A stretch of DNA of 64,000 bases, taken from the NCBI GenBank assembly GCA_027257055.1, contig JAPVLO010000572.1, positions 248,001 through 312,000 of the forward strand. The letters are read 5' to 3'. The notes beneath the pieces are model-generated. The model saw nothing but the letters and a program-made list of their open reading frames with translations. It was not told the origin of the DNA and made no database searches. The position numbers and the translations under genes were made by a program. The stretch is from Cephalopachus bancanus. Taxonomy: Eukaryota; Chordata; Mammalia; Primates; Tarsiidae. Of the stretch, positions 48,731-60,315 are shown in pieces (positions within the stretch are counted from its first letter, which is position 1; every line of letters begins with the position of its first letter).

Positions 48731-49249
48731 AAAGTGAATTGAATTTTAATCTCTTGATTATGTCACATGCAGCAAAGATACACTAACCAGTGACTCGGGA
48801 GGTTGTTGAGTATTATTCACACTCAAAGGAAGAACAGTTATGAACCTCTCTTTACTGTTGGGAGTAGAGAGTGTATCAGAATACCTCAAATAGGCAGACA
48901 AAGTCTTTTAAAAATTGGGAACCACCAATTTCATTAAATCATATTTAAATGGAAAGCATATTATAAGAGCAGTTACTTTAAGACAAAAAGCCCATCATCA
49001 TATACTGCAAAATAACATTACAATATGTATTAGTCATTCCATAAACAGCAAAGCATACTATCATCAACTTTCTTAAAGATAATAAAGTAGTGTTTGGTGT
49101 CATTTTTCCAATTTAGCTTTTCCACTAATTAAACATACAATGACATGTAAAATGAGATCAACAATAATTCTAAAATAGCATAAAAGTTTAGTTAAAACAA
49201 GCAGGGAAGTTAAGAAGAGTTTCAACATCTAGGAATTAGAAATACCTAA

Positions 49250-49800
49250 TTTCAATATCTAAAACTAAAGAAATTATGGGAAATCCTGTCATATGATACA
49301 ATATGGACGACCTTGAAGACAATATGCTAAGCGAACAAGCCAGACAAAAAAGACAACTGTTACACAGTCCACTTATCATGAGGTACCTAGAGTAGTCAAA
49401 TTCATAGAGATAGAAAGTAGAATGGAGGTAGCCAGAGACTAGGAGAAAGGGGGAGTAAGGAGTTAGTGTTGAATGGATACAGGCATTCTGCTTGAAAGAA
49501 ATACATTGTATAACTTTCTTGCTGTTTTCAGTAAAAAAAAAAAAAAAAAAAAGGAATAATTTTAGAAATGAAATACATTGTAAAGATATCCAAAAATAAA
49601 ACTGGTGCCTTCCCAAATTTGCTGAAAAATATTAACCTACACTTCCAAGAGGCTCAACAAATTCCAAGCAGGATAAATACAAGACCTATACCCAGCTACA
49701 TCATAGTAAAAATGCTGAAAGACAAAGAGAAAATCTTGAAGGCAATAGGAGAAACATAACTCATCACATACAAGGAAACCCCAGTAAGATTAACAATAAA
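49250..49800 (+). mobile_element. L1M relics
   Basis: GAGGTACCTAGAGTAGTCAA, TCATAGAGATAGAAAGTAGA (3' part) and, from ~49560, ATCATAGTAAAAATGCTGAA then GAAAATCTTGAAGGCAATAG (ORF2-end-like), with an A-rich tail between. Confidence 0.7.
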
Positions 49801-49801
49801 G

Positions 49802-50087
49802 CAGGCCAGGCACCCTGGCTCATGCCCATAATCCCAGCACTTTGGGAGGCCAATGCAGGAGGTCTGCTTAAGCCCAGGAATTTGAAACCAGCCCAGGCAA
49901 CATAACAAGACCTCTTCTGACTCGAAAAAACAAAACAAAAACAAAAACACTGGGTGCAATGGCTCACACCTACAGTCCCAGCACTTCAGGAGGCCGGGAA
50001 GAAAGGACTGCTTTGCTTGAGTCCAGGAGTTAGAGACCAGCATGGGCAACATAGCGAGACCTCATCTCTAAAAAAAAAAAAAAAAAA
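49802..50087 (+). mobile_element. Two tandem Alu left monomers
   Basis: 49802-49948: GCCAGGCACCCTGGCTCATG to GACCTCTTCTGACTCG plus (AAAAC)n. 49949-50087: ACTGGGTGCAATGGCTCACA to GACCTCATCTCT plus A17. Both are left-arm type, with no right-arm insert. Confidence 0.8.
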
Positions 50088-50408
50088 TTAGACAAAAGAA
50101 AACAAAGCAAGAAAGGGGTAAATAATACCACAGCTCAAACATAACTAAGATAAAAATCTGTCCATTTCTCCCCTTAAAGATTCTCCCCATTTAGTTTTCC
50201 CCCCGTTATTGTCACTAATTACTTCTCTCTTTTCTAGAACGTGGCTTTTACTACATGCCAAATTAATTTTTCTAACTTTAGAAAATATCATTTCCTTTCT
50301 GATTACAAAGGTAAGCATGCTGATGATAAAATAATATAGAGAAGCATATAGTTAAAAGTGCAAACTTCCCAGGTTCTCTACCTCCTTCCACAAAAGAAAA
50401 CTCTTAAT

Positions 50409-50499
50409 CTGCCTTTTCTTATGGGAAAGGCATATGTATTTTATACATGCCTTTTTTTCTGCCTTTTCTTATGGGAAAGGTATATGTATTTTATACATG
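50409..50499 (+). repeat. 50-bp tandem duplication
   Basis: Unit CTGCCTTTTCTTATGGGAAA... at 50409-50458 is repeated at 50459-50499 with one mismatch (GGCATATG versus GGTATATG). High identity indicates a recent local duplication in MTF2 intron 1. Confidence 0.9.
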
Positions 50500-51109
50500 A
50501 GTATAAAATATAAGATAATATTTTCACCAGCTACTAAGCTACTTTGAAACTATTATCCAACAGAGAAACATTTAGGATGTGTACAGTGTTTTACTATCAA
50601 AATCAATATAAAACTCATTCTTTTATATTCCAAACTACTGCATAGGATAAGTTCATAAAAATAATTACCAAAGATTATGCACATTTTTCATTTTTATTCT
50701 AGAAAATAACAAGCACATATAAGAGTAGACAAAATAAGTATAAGGCGCCATCAAGTATTACCACTCAGTTTCAGTTATCATCTAATAGCCAATACTGTCT
50801 CATTTATATACCCATTTCCCCCATCCTCATACTATGTGTATTTTTAAATGTCACAGATATTGTCAATTTATTCTCCCAAAGGTAGCAATTAACACTCACT
50901 GACACTATCAGTTCAGTACTGCATGGTCCACACCTTCACCAGCAGGGAGAATCATTCTTTTGCTGTTTGACAACATAAATAGAAGGCACACTTTCTATTT
51001 CTATCTTCATTTTTATCAGCTACTGAAACAGCACTTTTTTATGTTTAACCATTTCCATGTCTCCTAGAAACTGGAGCTGATGTTTTTTGTCCCCCACCCA
51101 TCCCCCCTT

Positions 51110-51200
51110 TTTTTAGTTGAAGTCTCACCATTATCCAGGCTGGAGTGCAGCAGCCTCAGCCTCAACCTGCTAGGCTCAGACAATTCTTTCACCTCTCAGG
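51110..51200 (-). mobile_element. Alu right-arm fragment
   Basis: TTTTTTTAGTTGAAGTCTCA, CAGGCTGGAGTGCAGCAGCC, CTGCTAGGCTCAGACAATTC; truncated. Confidence 0.75.
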
Positions 51201-51204
51201 TGGC

Positions 51205-52110
51205 CCATTCCCCAGATAGTGAATCAATATTGTACCCAACAGATAATTTCCAAACCATGGTCACCCCTCCCTACATCCCCGTTACTGATGTCCCAGTACC
51301 TATTATTTCCATCTTTGTGACCATTGAGTCCCACATATGAGTAAGAACATGTAGTGCTTGGTTTCTGTTTCTGTGTCATTCACTTAGAATGATGAGGTCC
51401 AAGCTCCATCCATGTTGCTGCAAAGGACCTAATTTCATTCATTTTTATGTCTATGTAAGATTCCACAGTGTATATATATATACACACCACATTTTCTTCA
51501 CACCAAGTCAATTGTTGATAGGTACTTAAGTTGGTTCCATGATTTTGAAATTGTAAATAGTGATGCAATGAACATACAAGTACAGGTATCTTTTTATTTA
51601 TTGATCTCTCATTCCTTGGATAGATCCCTAGTAGTGCGATTGCTGGGTCAAATGGTAATTCAATTTTCAGTTCATTGAGAAATCTGCATACTGCTTTCAT
51701 AGAAGTCAAACTAGTTTACAATCCTACCAACAGTGAATGACCGGTCCCTTTTCTCAGAAACTCCGCCAACATCTGTTGTACTCTGACTTTCTAATAATAG
51801 ACATTATGACTGGTGTGAGGTGATAATCTCAATGTGGCTTTAATCTGTGTTTCTTTGATGATTTAGGGATGTTGAGCATTTTTTCCTATGTTTGTTGGCT
51901 GCTTGTGTGTCTTCTTTTGAGAAGTATCTATTCACGTCCTTTGTTCACTTTTTTTATGTTGTTGTTTTTTTCATGTTGAATTGTTTGAGTTCCTTGTAGA
52001 TTCTGGATATTAGCTCTCTGAGGTGTAATTTACAAATGTTTTCTCCCATAGGGTACCTTTTTTTCTGTTCACCCTGTTGATTATTTCTTTTGCTTACACC
52101 ATCCTCTGCA
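51205..52110 (-). mobile_element. L1 LINE, 3' end fragment (primate-age)
   Basis: Classic L1 ORF2-end/3' UTR in reverse: GAGTAAGAACATGTAGTGCT, TCCATCCATGTTGCTGCAAA, GATTGCTGGGTCAAATGGTA, CTCCGCCAACATCTGTTGTA, ATTCTGGATATTAGCTCTCT. Better preserved than the L1M pieces. The encoded ORF2 tail is broken and 5'-truncated. Confidence 0.9.
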
Positions 52111-52287
52111 TCTTACTGGACTGTTTTCATTAAATTAACCTTATTGTAAAATGTGTAAATATATTAGTCACTGCAAAGATAAATGATATACCCTTATTAA
52201 ATATCCTTTCTTACTCATTTTAAGTTTTTCCCAGAATTGCTCAATACATCCTTTTATTGCTTCCTGTTTCAAACTGTCAAGGATAAT

Positions 52288-52603
52288 TTCTTTCTTTCTT
52301 TTTTTTTTTTTTTTTTGAGTTGGAGTCTCACTCTTTGTCACCCAGCCTGGAGTACAGTGTGGCACGCTCACGGCCACCACAGCCTTGACCTGCTGGACTC
52401 AGGCGATCCTTCCACTTCAGCCTTCCAAGTAGCTGGAACTACTGACACACACCACCACACCCAGCTAGTTTTTGTGATATATTGTAGAGACAAGGTCTCA
52501 CCAAGTTGCCCAGGAAAGTCTCAAAGCTCCAGGCTCAGGCAATACTCTCGCCTCAGCCTCCCAAAGTACTGGGATTACAGGTTGAGCCACCGTGCCCAGC
52601 CTT
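52288..52603 (-). mobile_element. Alu, tarsier-lineage
   Basis: (TTTC)nT tail, GAGTTGGAGTCTCACTCTTT to GTTGAGCCACCGTGCCCAGC. Confidence 0.9.
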
Positions 52604-52619
52604 CTTCTTTCTACAGTTA

Positions 52620-53110
52620 ACTCATGTTTCTTAAGCTCTCCATGTACCAACTGGGAATGATTACCCTCTAGGCCTTGTCCCTGTCATTTTGGAAGTTCCC
52701 CATACCACGCTGCTTTCTATATCACATATTCTTTTACAGAAGTGGTAGCTTGCAAAAAAAAAAGGATGTGTACATGTGAACTTTCTATATCTAACAATAT
52801 CACAATCTTACCCTCACTGATAGTTTTCTGGATACAGGATTTAATGCTAAAAATATTTTCCCTCAGAAGTTTGATGATATTCCTCTGTTACACTCAGCAT
52901 TAGAAAAAAATCTGATGCCACTTTGACCTTTGATCCTTTACAGAGTACCTTTATTCTTTCCTCAAGAACTTTTTAGTATCTCCTTTACCCTTAATATCTT
53001 AAAATTTCAAAGGCGGTATCTAGGTATAAGGTCTTCTTTAGTAAATCCTTTCCATTATGTTTCTTCACAGATCTTTTTTTCCTCTTTATCTTAGGCTCTA
53101 CTTTCATGCG
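52620..53110. mobile_element. Probable ancient LINE fragment
   Basis: TTTTCTGGATACAGGATTTA, AAAAATCTGATGCCACTTTG, CAAGAACTTTTTAGTATCTC resemble an old L1 segment; no open frame. Confidence 0.35.
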
Positions 53111-53849
53111 GCAGGATTTCCTATTTAGTGATCCTTAGCTGTCCACTGACATTTAAGCTTGAGGTTATATAAATCTGCATGGGATCTCACAGAGTGGTGA
53201 GCTTTGCCTTAGGGCAATCAGCTGGGAAGGCAACACTTAGGCCAAAAACCTCTGAATGCCAGACTTGGAGGCCTTTCTTCAGGAACTTTTCAATGTAGAA
53301 ACCCCTTCTACATTCTTTACCTAAGGAACTAGACAACTGGGTAATCTGTTTAAGATATAGACAAACATCTCACTTTTATCATCAGTAGATGTTATCTTCT
53401 CATTCCTCACCTTGCTGGGACCCTCAGACAGGGTTTGCTACCTGTAGTTTGGAATCAGCAAACACCCTAGTCCTACAGTTGGGCAACACTGAGAAGAAAC
53501 GCATTCATAGAGTACAAGGTTAAATTTTGAAACCACTATATTGGGTAGTTAAGTATCAGAAGCACTGCAAATAAATTATATTACAAACTATAGAACAACT
53601 GACTTAGAATCTCAATTCCCACTTACAGTTGCTTATGTAAAATGCAGCATTATTATAAACAACCAATGAACATATTTTTGTCTCCCAAACTCCTGACAGC
53701 TGATATCTGAAAACTGGTATCTCAGAATATACTTTAATTAACCAAAACATTTTAACCAATCAAAACAACGCATTCTCCAAACCATTTTATAACAAGAGTC
53801 CAATGGAAGTTAAGGAAAATATGATTATCTTATTTAAACTCTTTGGTTG

Positions 53850-54060
53850 TGGTCATTCAACAAATATTTATAGAATGTCTGCCACATACAAAGTACTATG
53901 CTGGGTATTAGGAGAAACAAGTGTGCAAAGATAAAGTACATATCACTGAGGAACTTCAGCCTAAGTAGAGAAACACATGCACACACCAAAAAACTGTAAG
54001 TAATATAATTCCTATAATAAATAGATACAAGAAGAATAATAGCTAACCTACCTAGGAGCA
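53850..54060 (-). mobile_element. L2 relic, 3' end
   Basis: TCATTCAACAAATATTTATA, AGTACTATGCTGGGTATTAG: reverse-strand L2 end. Confidence 0.65.
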
Positions 54061-54561
54061 AGACTCAGCCTTTAACTTGAAATGTAAAGGTTAAGTTTCA
54101 GAGATGAACCTTAGAGAGGACTTCATAAGACTAGGTAATTTATCTAAAGGAACAAACTAATGAGATAACACACACTTTCCTAAGAATAAAACTTCAGTAT
54201 ACTACAGCTCAAACTGTAACAGAGAGAAAATGGCAAAGATAACACCAGGAAAAAAAAAAAAAAAAACCCAAGCTATAAAAGCTCCAGACATTGCCTCTGT
54301 TTCATTTACTATTATGTATCCCCTGCAGCTAGCACATAAGGAGAAAAAAGATGAGAACCCTAATAAATCAATAAAATAAAAACTTGAACTAGGGTCATGA
54401 AGAAGGTAGAATGGAAAAAAAAATTTCTGAAGAGTAGAGCTTTAAGTAACATATTTTATATGCTTTGAATTTTCCAAGTTTTTAGAAATAATCATGATAT
54501 TACTCTTATAACAAGAAATAATTCTGAAGTGGAATGGACAAGTATTAAGAAATAACTTTAG

Positions 54562-54808
54562 AGGTAAGTGGATTGCCTGAGCCCACGGGTTTGAGACCTG
54601 CCCAGTCAACTTGGCGAGACCTCATCTCTACAATAAATAAAAAAACTGGTCAGGCGTGGTAGCACGCGCTTGTAGTTCCCAGCTACTTGGAAGGCTGAGG
54701 CGGAAGGATCGCGGGAGCCCAGCAGGTCGAGGCTGCGGTGTCCAGGAGCATGCCACTGCACTCCAGTCTGGGTGACAGAATGAGATTCCAACTCAAAAAA
54801 AAAAAAAA
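54562..54808 (+). mobile_element. 5'-truncated Alu, tarsier-type subfamily
   Basis: Starts inside the left arm (AGGTAAGTGGATTGCCTGAG) and runs to the A tail. Exact TSD AAGAAATAACTTTAG at 54547-54561 and 54809-54823 shows truncation at insertion. Confidence 0.95.
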
Positions 54809-54949
54809 AAGAAATAACTTTAGTGGTATTGAGAATAAAGCAAATTCAGAATAACTCCCAGGGTTTTAACTTGGAAAATTGGGAGGATGATACGGGGGAA
54901 ATTAGGAGGAAAGCAGTAACAAGATTATATTATCTATGCTTCATCCAAG

Positions 54950-55430
54950 AAAAGATGTCTGCTAGACAAAATATTTATAATATTTTTTAGAACATATATG
55001 TTCTATGACTACAAGGCAGTAAGACTCAAAAATCAATAAAGATAATTTAAAAGTTTGAAAAGGAAGATACACACTTTTAAATAATCCATGAGCCAAAGAA
55101 GAAATCATAATGGAAATTACTAAGTATTCTAAACCGACTAATAATTTTAAAAAATTAAAACTTGTGAGATGCAGCTAAAGCAGTATTTAGAGACATAAGT
55201 CTCAAAATATATATATTAGAAAATAAAAAAATCTGAATGATAATGAATTAAGCATCTATCTCATGTTGAAGGGGGGGAGGGAAGGAAAATAAGCCCCTCC
55301 AAAACAGAAGAAAAATAAAAGAACAGAAATTAATGAAAGAAAAAAATACAACAGCTCTAACTAACCAATGGCTCCAAAAGCTGGTCCTCTGATAAGACCA
55401 ATAAAACTGGCAAACATTTGGGAAAGAGTA
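54950..55430 (+). mobile_element. L1 ORF2 fragment
   Basis: AATAATCCATGAGCCAAAGA, GAGATGCAGCTAAAGCAGTA, AACAGAAATTAATGAAAGA, GATAAGACCAATAAAACTGG: sense L1M ORF2 sequence with frameshifts. Confidence 0.8.
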
Positions 55431-55531
55431 TTCAGGAAGTCTAGGAAGCAGTTAGTTATCAAGATTCCCAGCTCAGAAAGAAACTCAGAATTGAAAGTGA
55501 ATATCTATAAATCATAAAATATTGATATTTA

Positions 55532-55715
55532 GGTCCTTGTTTTGTTAAGCACTAGCCAGGCCATGTGTTTCATGTGCTCATGTGTTCACTGAGCTATGGT
55601 CAGGCCATGTTTTCCGAAGCTTTGGCCCCCTCCCCTACCTTGGGGAGGTGAATCTCCTCTCTTTTCTCTAATGCATTTTCTAAATAAACTATATTTCCCA
55701 ATCTAAAAAATTTTT
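55532..55715 (+). mobile_element. Possible further LTR-derived short retroposon
   Basis: ~180-bp segment with LTR-like features: a GC-richer block (CCCCTCCCCTACCTTGGGGA), then TAAATAAACTATATTTCCC followed by a short A run. Possible TSD GATATTTAG/GATATTTGG on either side (about 55523 and 55717). The A tail is short and followed by T9, so the call is tentative. Confidence 0.35.
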
Positions 55716-56118
55716 TTTTGATATTTGGAGCCCTGTGTACGAATGAGAAGAAAAATGGGATGAGGACTTCACTATAGTAAAACAGCTGGGTAAACATTTG
55801 TTACTTCTCACTCCAAAACAAGGGAAAAGAAAAAATTAAAACCATCCCATCTTAAATTATACTAGAATTACATGTGAAACCTCAAATCACAATATATAAA
55901 AATGGAATGTAGTTTAAAGAATAAACACTTGTAAAACAAGGATGATAAAACTCAAATGGCAACAGAAAGAACAATGAGAAATAAGCAAACCCATTTGTCT
56001 GCAAACCCCAAAAGACTAAAGAATTGGTGGCACCAGACTCAAAAGGTCAGGTGGGGAATATGCAAAAGTCTGCATAAAAGGACCCTTGGAATACCCAAGT
56101 CATATGTCCTATTCACAG

Positions 56119-56269
56119 AAACTTAACTCCTATTTTCAGATGGCACCTTACCTGATGCCCTCTCCGTGCCTTGTGTTTCCCATATTCTTTCAAGGAACTG
56201 AATCAAGGGAAACACAAGGCACAGAGAGGGGATCAGGTAAGGTGCCATCTGAAAATAGGAGTTAAGTTT
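56119..56269. repeat. Long near-perfect hairpin (63-bp arms, 25-nt loop)
   Basis: Arm 56119-56181 (AAACTTAACTCCTATTTTCA ...) and arm 56207-56269 (... TGAAAATAGGAGTTAAGTTT) are reverse complements at 61 of 63 positions with no gap; the loop is 56182-56206. Not MADE1 or any Alu pair. Lies in MTF2 intron 1 and would fold in RNA from either strand. Confidence 0.9.
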
Positions 56270-56739
56270 TCTTCTATAAATATATTCCAAGTCAATAAGT
56301 GAAAAAGAAGAAAATTTTTTAAATCACCATTTTGCAACACCTAATAAACAGATCTATGCATTGTGCATCAGTGGCTGCTAACAGCACAGCAAGAGAAACA
56401 ACATGCTTCTTGATGGGAAAATAAACTACATGTGTAAAGCAGTCTTACCTTGCCCCTCTTTCCCAAAAAACAAGTTTGCATCTGATAAGCCTCTAAATCT
56501 AGACATCAATTTACATGAAATGCAGATAAATATGCTCAACTACACAATGGGGACGCAATCAGCAAAATCCAGGTTGGGAAATCTACATGTCATATTGACC
56601 TGGTTTCTCCCACTGCACAGAAAAATAAAGCAAGTTGTAGGGTGGAACCTGTAACTGAAAAAAAAAATCTTAAAAAATGTATTTTTAAACTGACAAATTA
56701 AACCATAATCTTTAAGATGCACACCTGCATAATAAGACC

Positions 56740-56930
56740 ATAAAGAAAAACCATAAAAGTCAGGATGGCAATTATCTTTGAGGGAATGGAAGAGTTGAAA
56801 TCTGGATTGCAGAGTTGGCTGGCATTGTTCCATTTCTTGATTCTGGGGTGGTTACTAAAGTTTTCACCTTATAATAATTTATTAACATAATTTTTTTAAC
56901 GCAGTCTACTTGTGCTTACATTTACAAGGA
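56740..56930 (+). mobile_element. L1M 3' end relic
   Basis: TTATCTTTGAGGGAATGGAA, TTCCATTTCTTGATTCTGGG, GTGGTTACTAAAGTTTTCAC. Confidence 0.65.
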
Positions 56931-56953
56931 TTTTGTTAAAATAAGCTATAATT

Positions 56954-57096
56954 GGGCCAGATATGGTGGCTCACGCCTATAATCCCAGGACTTTGGGAAG
57001 CCAAGGCAAGAGGACAGTTTGAGATGAGGAATTCAAGACCAGTCTAGACAACACAGCAAGACCTCGACTCTATTTTTTTAAAAATTAAAAATTAAA
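56954..57096 (+). mobile_element. Alu left monomer
   Basis: GGGCCAGATATGGTGGCTCA to CAAGACCTCGACTCT; single arm. Confidence 0.8.
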
Positions 57097-57334
57097 CCAA
57101 GCTATAAATACTGTATCTATGAATTAAGAAAAAAGGAATAAGAAACTCCAAGAAATAAAATTACAGCCAAAATTAAAATTTCAATAGAACAAAAATCAAA
57201 GATAGATAATAAGAGAAAATAGATTAAAAAATCAGAGGATCAGTCTTAAGAAATTCAACATGAATCCAGAAGGTGGGGAAAAAAGTTATCAAAATAAAAG
57301 CAGAAAAAAAAATTCCAGAACTGAAGGCAGCAGA

Positions 57335-57643
57335 TTTATTTATTTATTTATTTTTAAGTTGGAGTCTCACTCTTGTCATCTAGGCTAAAGTGCAGTGGCA
57401 CGCTCACAGCAACCGCAGCCTCAACCTGCTGGGCTCAGGCGGTCCTTATGTCTCAGCCTTCCAAGTAACTGGAACTACAGGCATGTGCCACCACACCCAG
57501 TTAGTTTTTGTGATTTAGTGTTGAGACAAGGTTTCACCAAGGTGCCCGCCCAGGCTGGTCTCAAACCCCCACACTCAGGCAAGCCTCTCTCCTCGGCCTC
57601 CCAAAATGCTGGGATTACAGATTGAGCCACCGCACCCAGCAAG
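57335..57643 (-). mobile_element. Alu in L1 relic
   Basis: (TTTA)n tail, AAGTTGGAGTCTCACTCTTG to GAGCCACCGCACCCAGC. TSD AAGGCAGCAGATTT / AAGGCAACAGATTT. Confidence 0.9.
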
Positions 57644-57906
57644 GCAACAGATTTAAAAGGGCATCAAGTGTCCAACAAACTTAAAAAAAAGACCTGTGCT
57701 AAGAAAATCAAGGATAAAAATAGGATACTGTGCTTAGAAAGAGAGAAAAAAGCAACAAAGGACTGAGAATAATGACACCATCACTATAGCAACATTAGAA
57801 ACTAGAAAACAGTGAACTATTCGTTTAAAAATCTGAGTAAAAACTAAATTCTGAGTGAAAATCGAAATCAACCTTATAACCAGTCAAATGATCAACTAAG
57901 AGTGAG

Positions 57907-58202
57907 GGTGGCCAGGTTTGGTGGCTCATGCCTGTGATCTCAGCACACTGGAAGGCTGAGGTGGGGATCACTTGAGTTTGAGATCAGCCTGAGCAGAAAA
58001 ATGAAAGAGATCCCATATCTGCAAAAAATAAAGAGTAAGGGTAAAGCCACACACAGTGGTACATGTCTATAGTCCCAGCTACTAGCTACTCAAGAGGCTG
58101 AGCCCAGGAGTTCAGGGTTGTAGTATGCTATGATCACACCTGTGAATAGCCACTGTAATACCGCCTGGGCAACACAGCAAGACCCAATCCCTTAAAAAAA
58201 AG
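57907..58202 (+). mobile_element. Old Alu in L1 relic
   Basis: GTGGCCAGGTTTGGTGGCTC to CGCCTGGGCAACACAGCAAG plus A tail. Confidence 0.85.
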
Positions 58203-59330
58203 GGTAAGGGTAAATTTAGAACATTTTCAGCCATATCAAGTCTGTATAAGATTTATCACCCAAACACACTTTCTTAGAAAGTAAACCAAATAAAGGGCAG
58301 ACATGGGATCCAACACAGCAGAAAGGCAAAAGGAATTCCCAAGATGATGGTGAAGGCAACACCCCAGACAACTTCTATGCAGGTGTAGAGCAAAACTCCA
58401 GAAGAACGCCAGGAGGGTATCTCTAAGAAAAATAAATGAAACTCATAAATTATATGATAGACAGACACTGTAGAAAAATATTCTGTGAGACACTTTACAG
58501 GCCAGTTGAAGATGTGTCAAGATTTTAATGTTCAAAGAAAACTAAGCAAATTTTGTTTTTAATGAGGCAATTTTTAAACCTATTTGTGTAAGAAATGTAC
58601 TCTAGAAATAACAGCTAAAAACAGCGAACAACTGTCTGACACTATCTAAAAGTCTTTACATATATTAATCAACACTAACCACTACTGTAAGGCATCGTAT
58701 TCTATGTGGCTCAAATGTAAACAATTTATATATAATCACAAATAAAAACAGGGTTTGAAATCTGTCATATAACCATACTGAAGGAATGGGGAGAGGGGCT
58801 ATGAAGGAAATTCCTCATGTAACATTACAGAAATAAAACGTCTAAAATGGGTGAATCAAGATGCAGTAATTATTTTATTTAGAAATGTAAAGAAATAGTT
58901 ACAGGTTAAAAAAACTACCTCTACAGACTGGAAGGGGTAGGGAAAACTGATAAGAAACTGCATCTTTTTGGCTAAAAATCTTTTAGTTGTACAACTGCCT
59001 GATGTTTTAAACTCTTAGCAAGTAATACTTCAATAAATATTAAAAATTAGCTTTTAAAAAGATTTTTTAAATGATAAAGGTAGTGAGGACAAACCTTGGT
59101 AAAAATCAACATACATGGCCATGTTCTCTGGAATCCCAGCTCTGGAGAATGTTAACAGTTGGCATGTGAAAAAACAGTTCCAATAACCAAGTAAACCATG
59201 GAACTTTTTCAAAGAACTTCCTAGAAGCCTTTAATATGTTAACACATACTTTATAATTTTCCCTAATATTAGACCACAGGAATTCTCCACTCTCTTGCCT
59301 TGAAACAGTTCAGGAAACAACTGTTTTAAA

Positions 59331-59640
59331 GCAGTAGTTCTCAACTCAAGTCCATAAAACAGTATTTATCTAAGCAAAAGAAGGAAGAACAACATATTTA
59401 GTATTTAATTAAGTTCAACTTACTTAAAAGACCATTCTGTATTTTGAGGGCACATCCTTTTTACATTCCTATATGTAAGATCAAGTATCATGTATGAAAT
59501 GATGGTGGTAAGTGGCAGTTTTTAAAGATATTCTTCTTTCCAAAATAAAAGGTGGCAACCCTATGTCAGTATACTATTCTTACCCTGCCAAAGAGTTAAT
59601 GGTTCATGAAAGTCAAGTATGAGAATCTTTGGAAAACGCT
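59331..59640 (+). mobile_element. Possible hAT-type (MER5/Charlie-like) DNA element
   Basis: Begins CAGTAGTTCTCAACTCAAG and ends near TATGAGAATCTTTGGAAAA, resembling the CAGTGGTTCTCAA...TTGAGAACC ends of MER5/Charlie elements. The ends are diverged and no clear 8-bp TSD is visible. Confidence 0.4.
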
Positions 59641-59675
59641 TATTTGAATAATGAACAAAACAACCCTCTGAGGGG

Positions 59676-59832
59676 CTGAGCACCATGGCTCATGCCTATA
59701 ATTTCAGTTCTTTGAGAGGCAGAGGAGGGAGAATTTCTTGAGGCCAGGAGTTCAAGACAAGCCTGAGCAACACAGAGAGACCTGTCTCTAAGAAAAATAA
59801 ATAAAAATTAAAAATAAACGAATTAAAAAAAA
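59676..59832 (+). mobile_element. Alu left monomer
   Basis: GCTGAGCACCATGGCTCATG to GAGACCTGTCTCTAAG; single arm with AAATAAAA-type tail. Confidence 0.8.
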
Positions 59833-60315
59833 ATCCTCCAAGGGAAATAAATCATCCAAAAAACAAAAAGATACACCAGAGAGTAAAATGTCATTAAAAA
59901 ATAGGAAAAAACTAAAACAGAAATAGTAATATCAGATGTACCTAATAGGTTAGGTAAAATAGTAATAAAAACTGTTTGTTGAACTTAACAATTTGAAAGT
60001 CACATATGAGCATTGAGTTCAAATGCCAGACTACATGAGGTTTAGAATTAAGGACTAAAGGGCTGAGTTTAACTTATTCTTTCTTATGGTTTAGCTACTC
60101 AAAAAGGTTAAAGAAGGTTTTGGGGTGAAAACATTTTGAGCATTAATATGAGCTATTGGTTAAAAAATGAAGTTGTTAAAACTAGAGGAAAAATAACCTA
60201 ACCAAAAATATTCATGTTCTAACATTCCTTACTCTCCTACTTTACACTAATGACTAAGCCTAAATCTGTGTAAAAATATACATAACGACACTCACCACTA
60301 CAGTGTAATTAAATT

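Larger units (their letters stand above)
57110..58440 (+). mobile_element. L1ME-type LINE relic, interrupted by two Alus
   Basis: Pieces 57110-57335, 57640-57906 and 58203-58440. The last has AAGTAAACCAAATAAAGGGC, AGACATGGGATCCAACACAG, AGGAATTCCCAAGATGATGG, ACGCCAGGAGGGTATCTCT, which I recognise as old L1 3' UTR. Confidence 0.7.

Noticed and set aside
49236..49616. 126-codon minus-strand frame
   Set aside because: Antisense to L1M relic sequence and a poly-A tail.
51380..51709. 109-codon minus-strand frame with L1 ORF2-like text
   Set aside because: A broken fragment of the L1 3' end, not a host gene.
56119..56269. Hairpin as a MADE1/mir-548 type element
   Set aside because: Lacks the TTAGGTTGGTGCAAAAGTAA end typical of MADE1.
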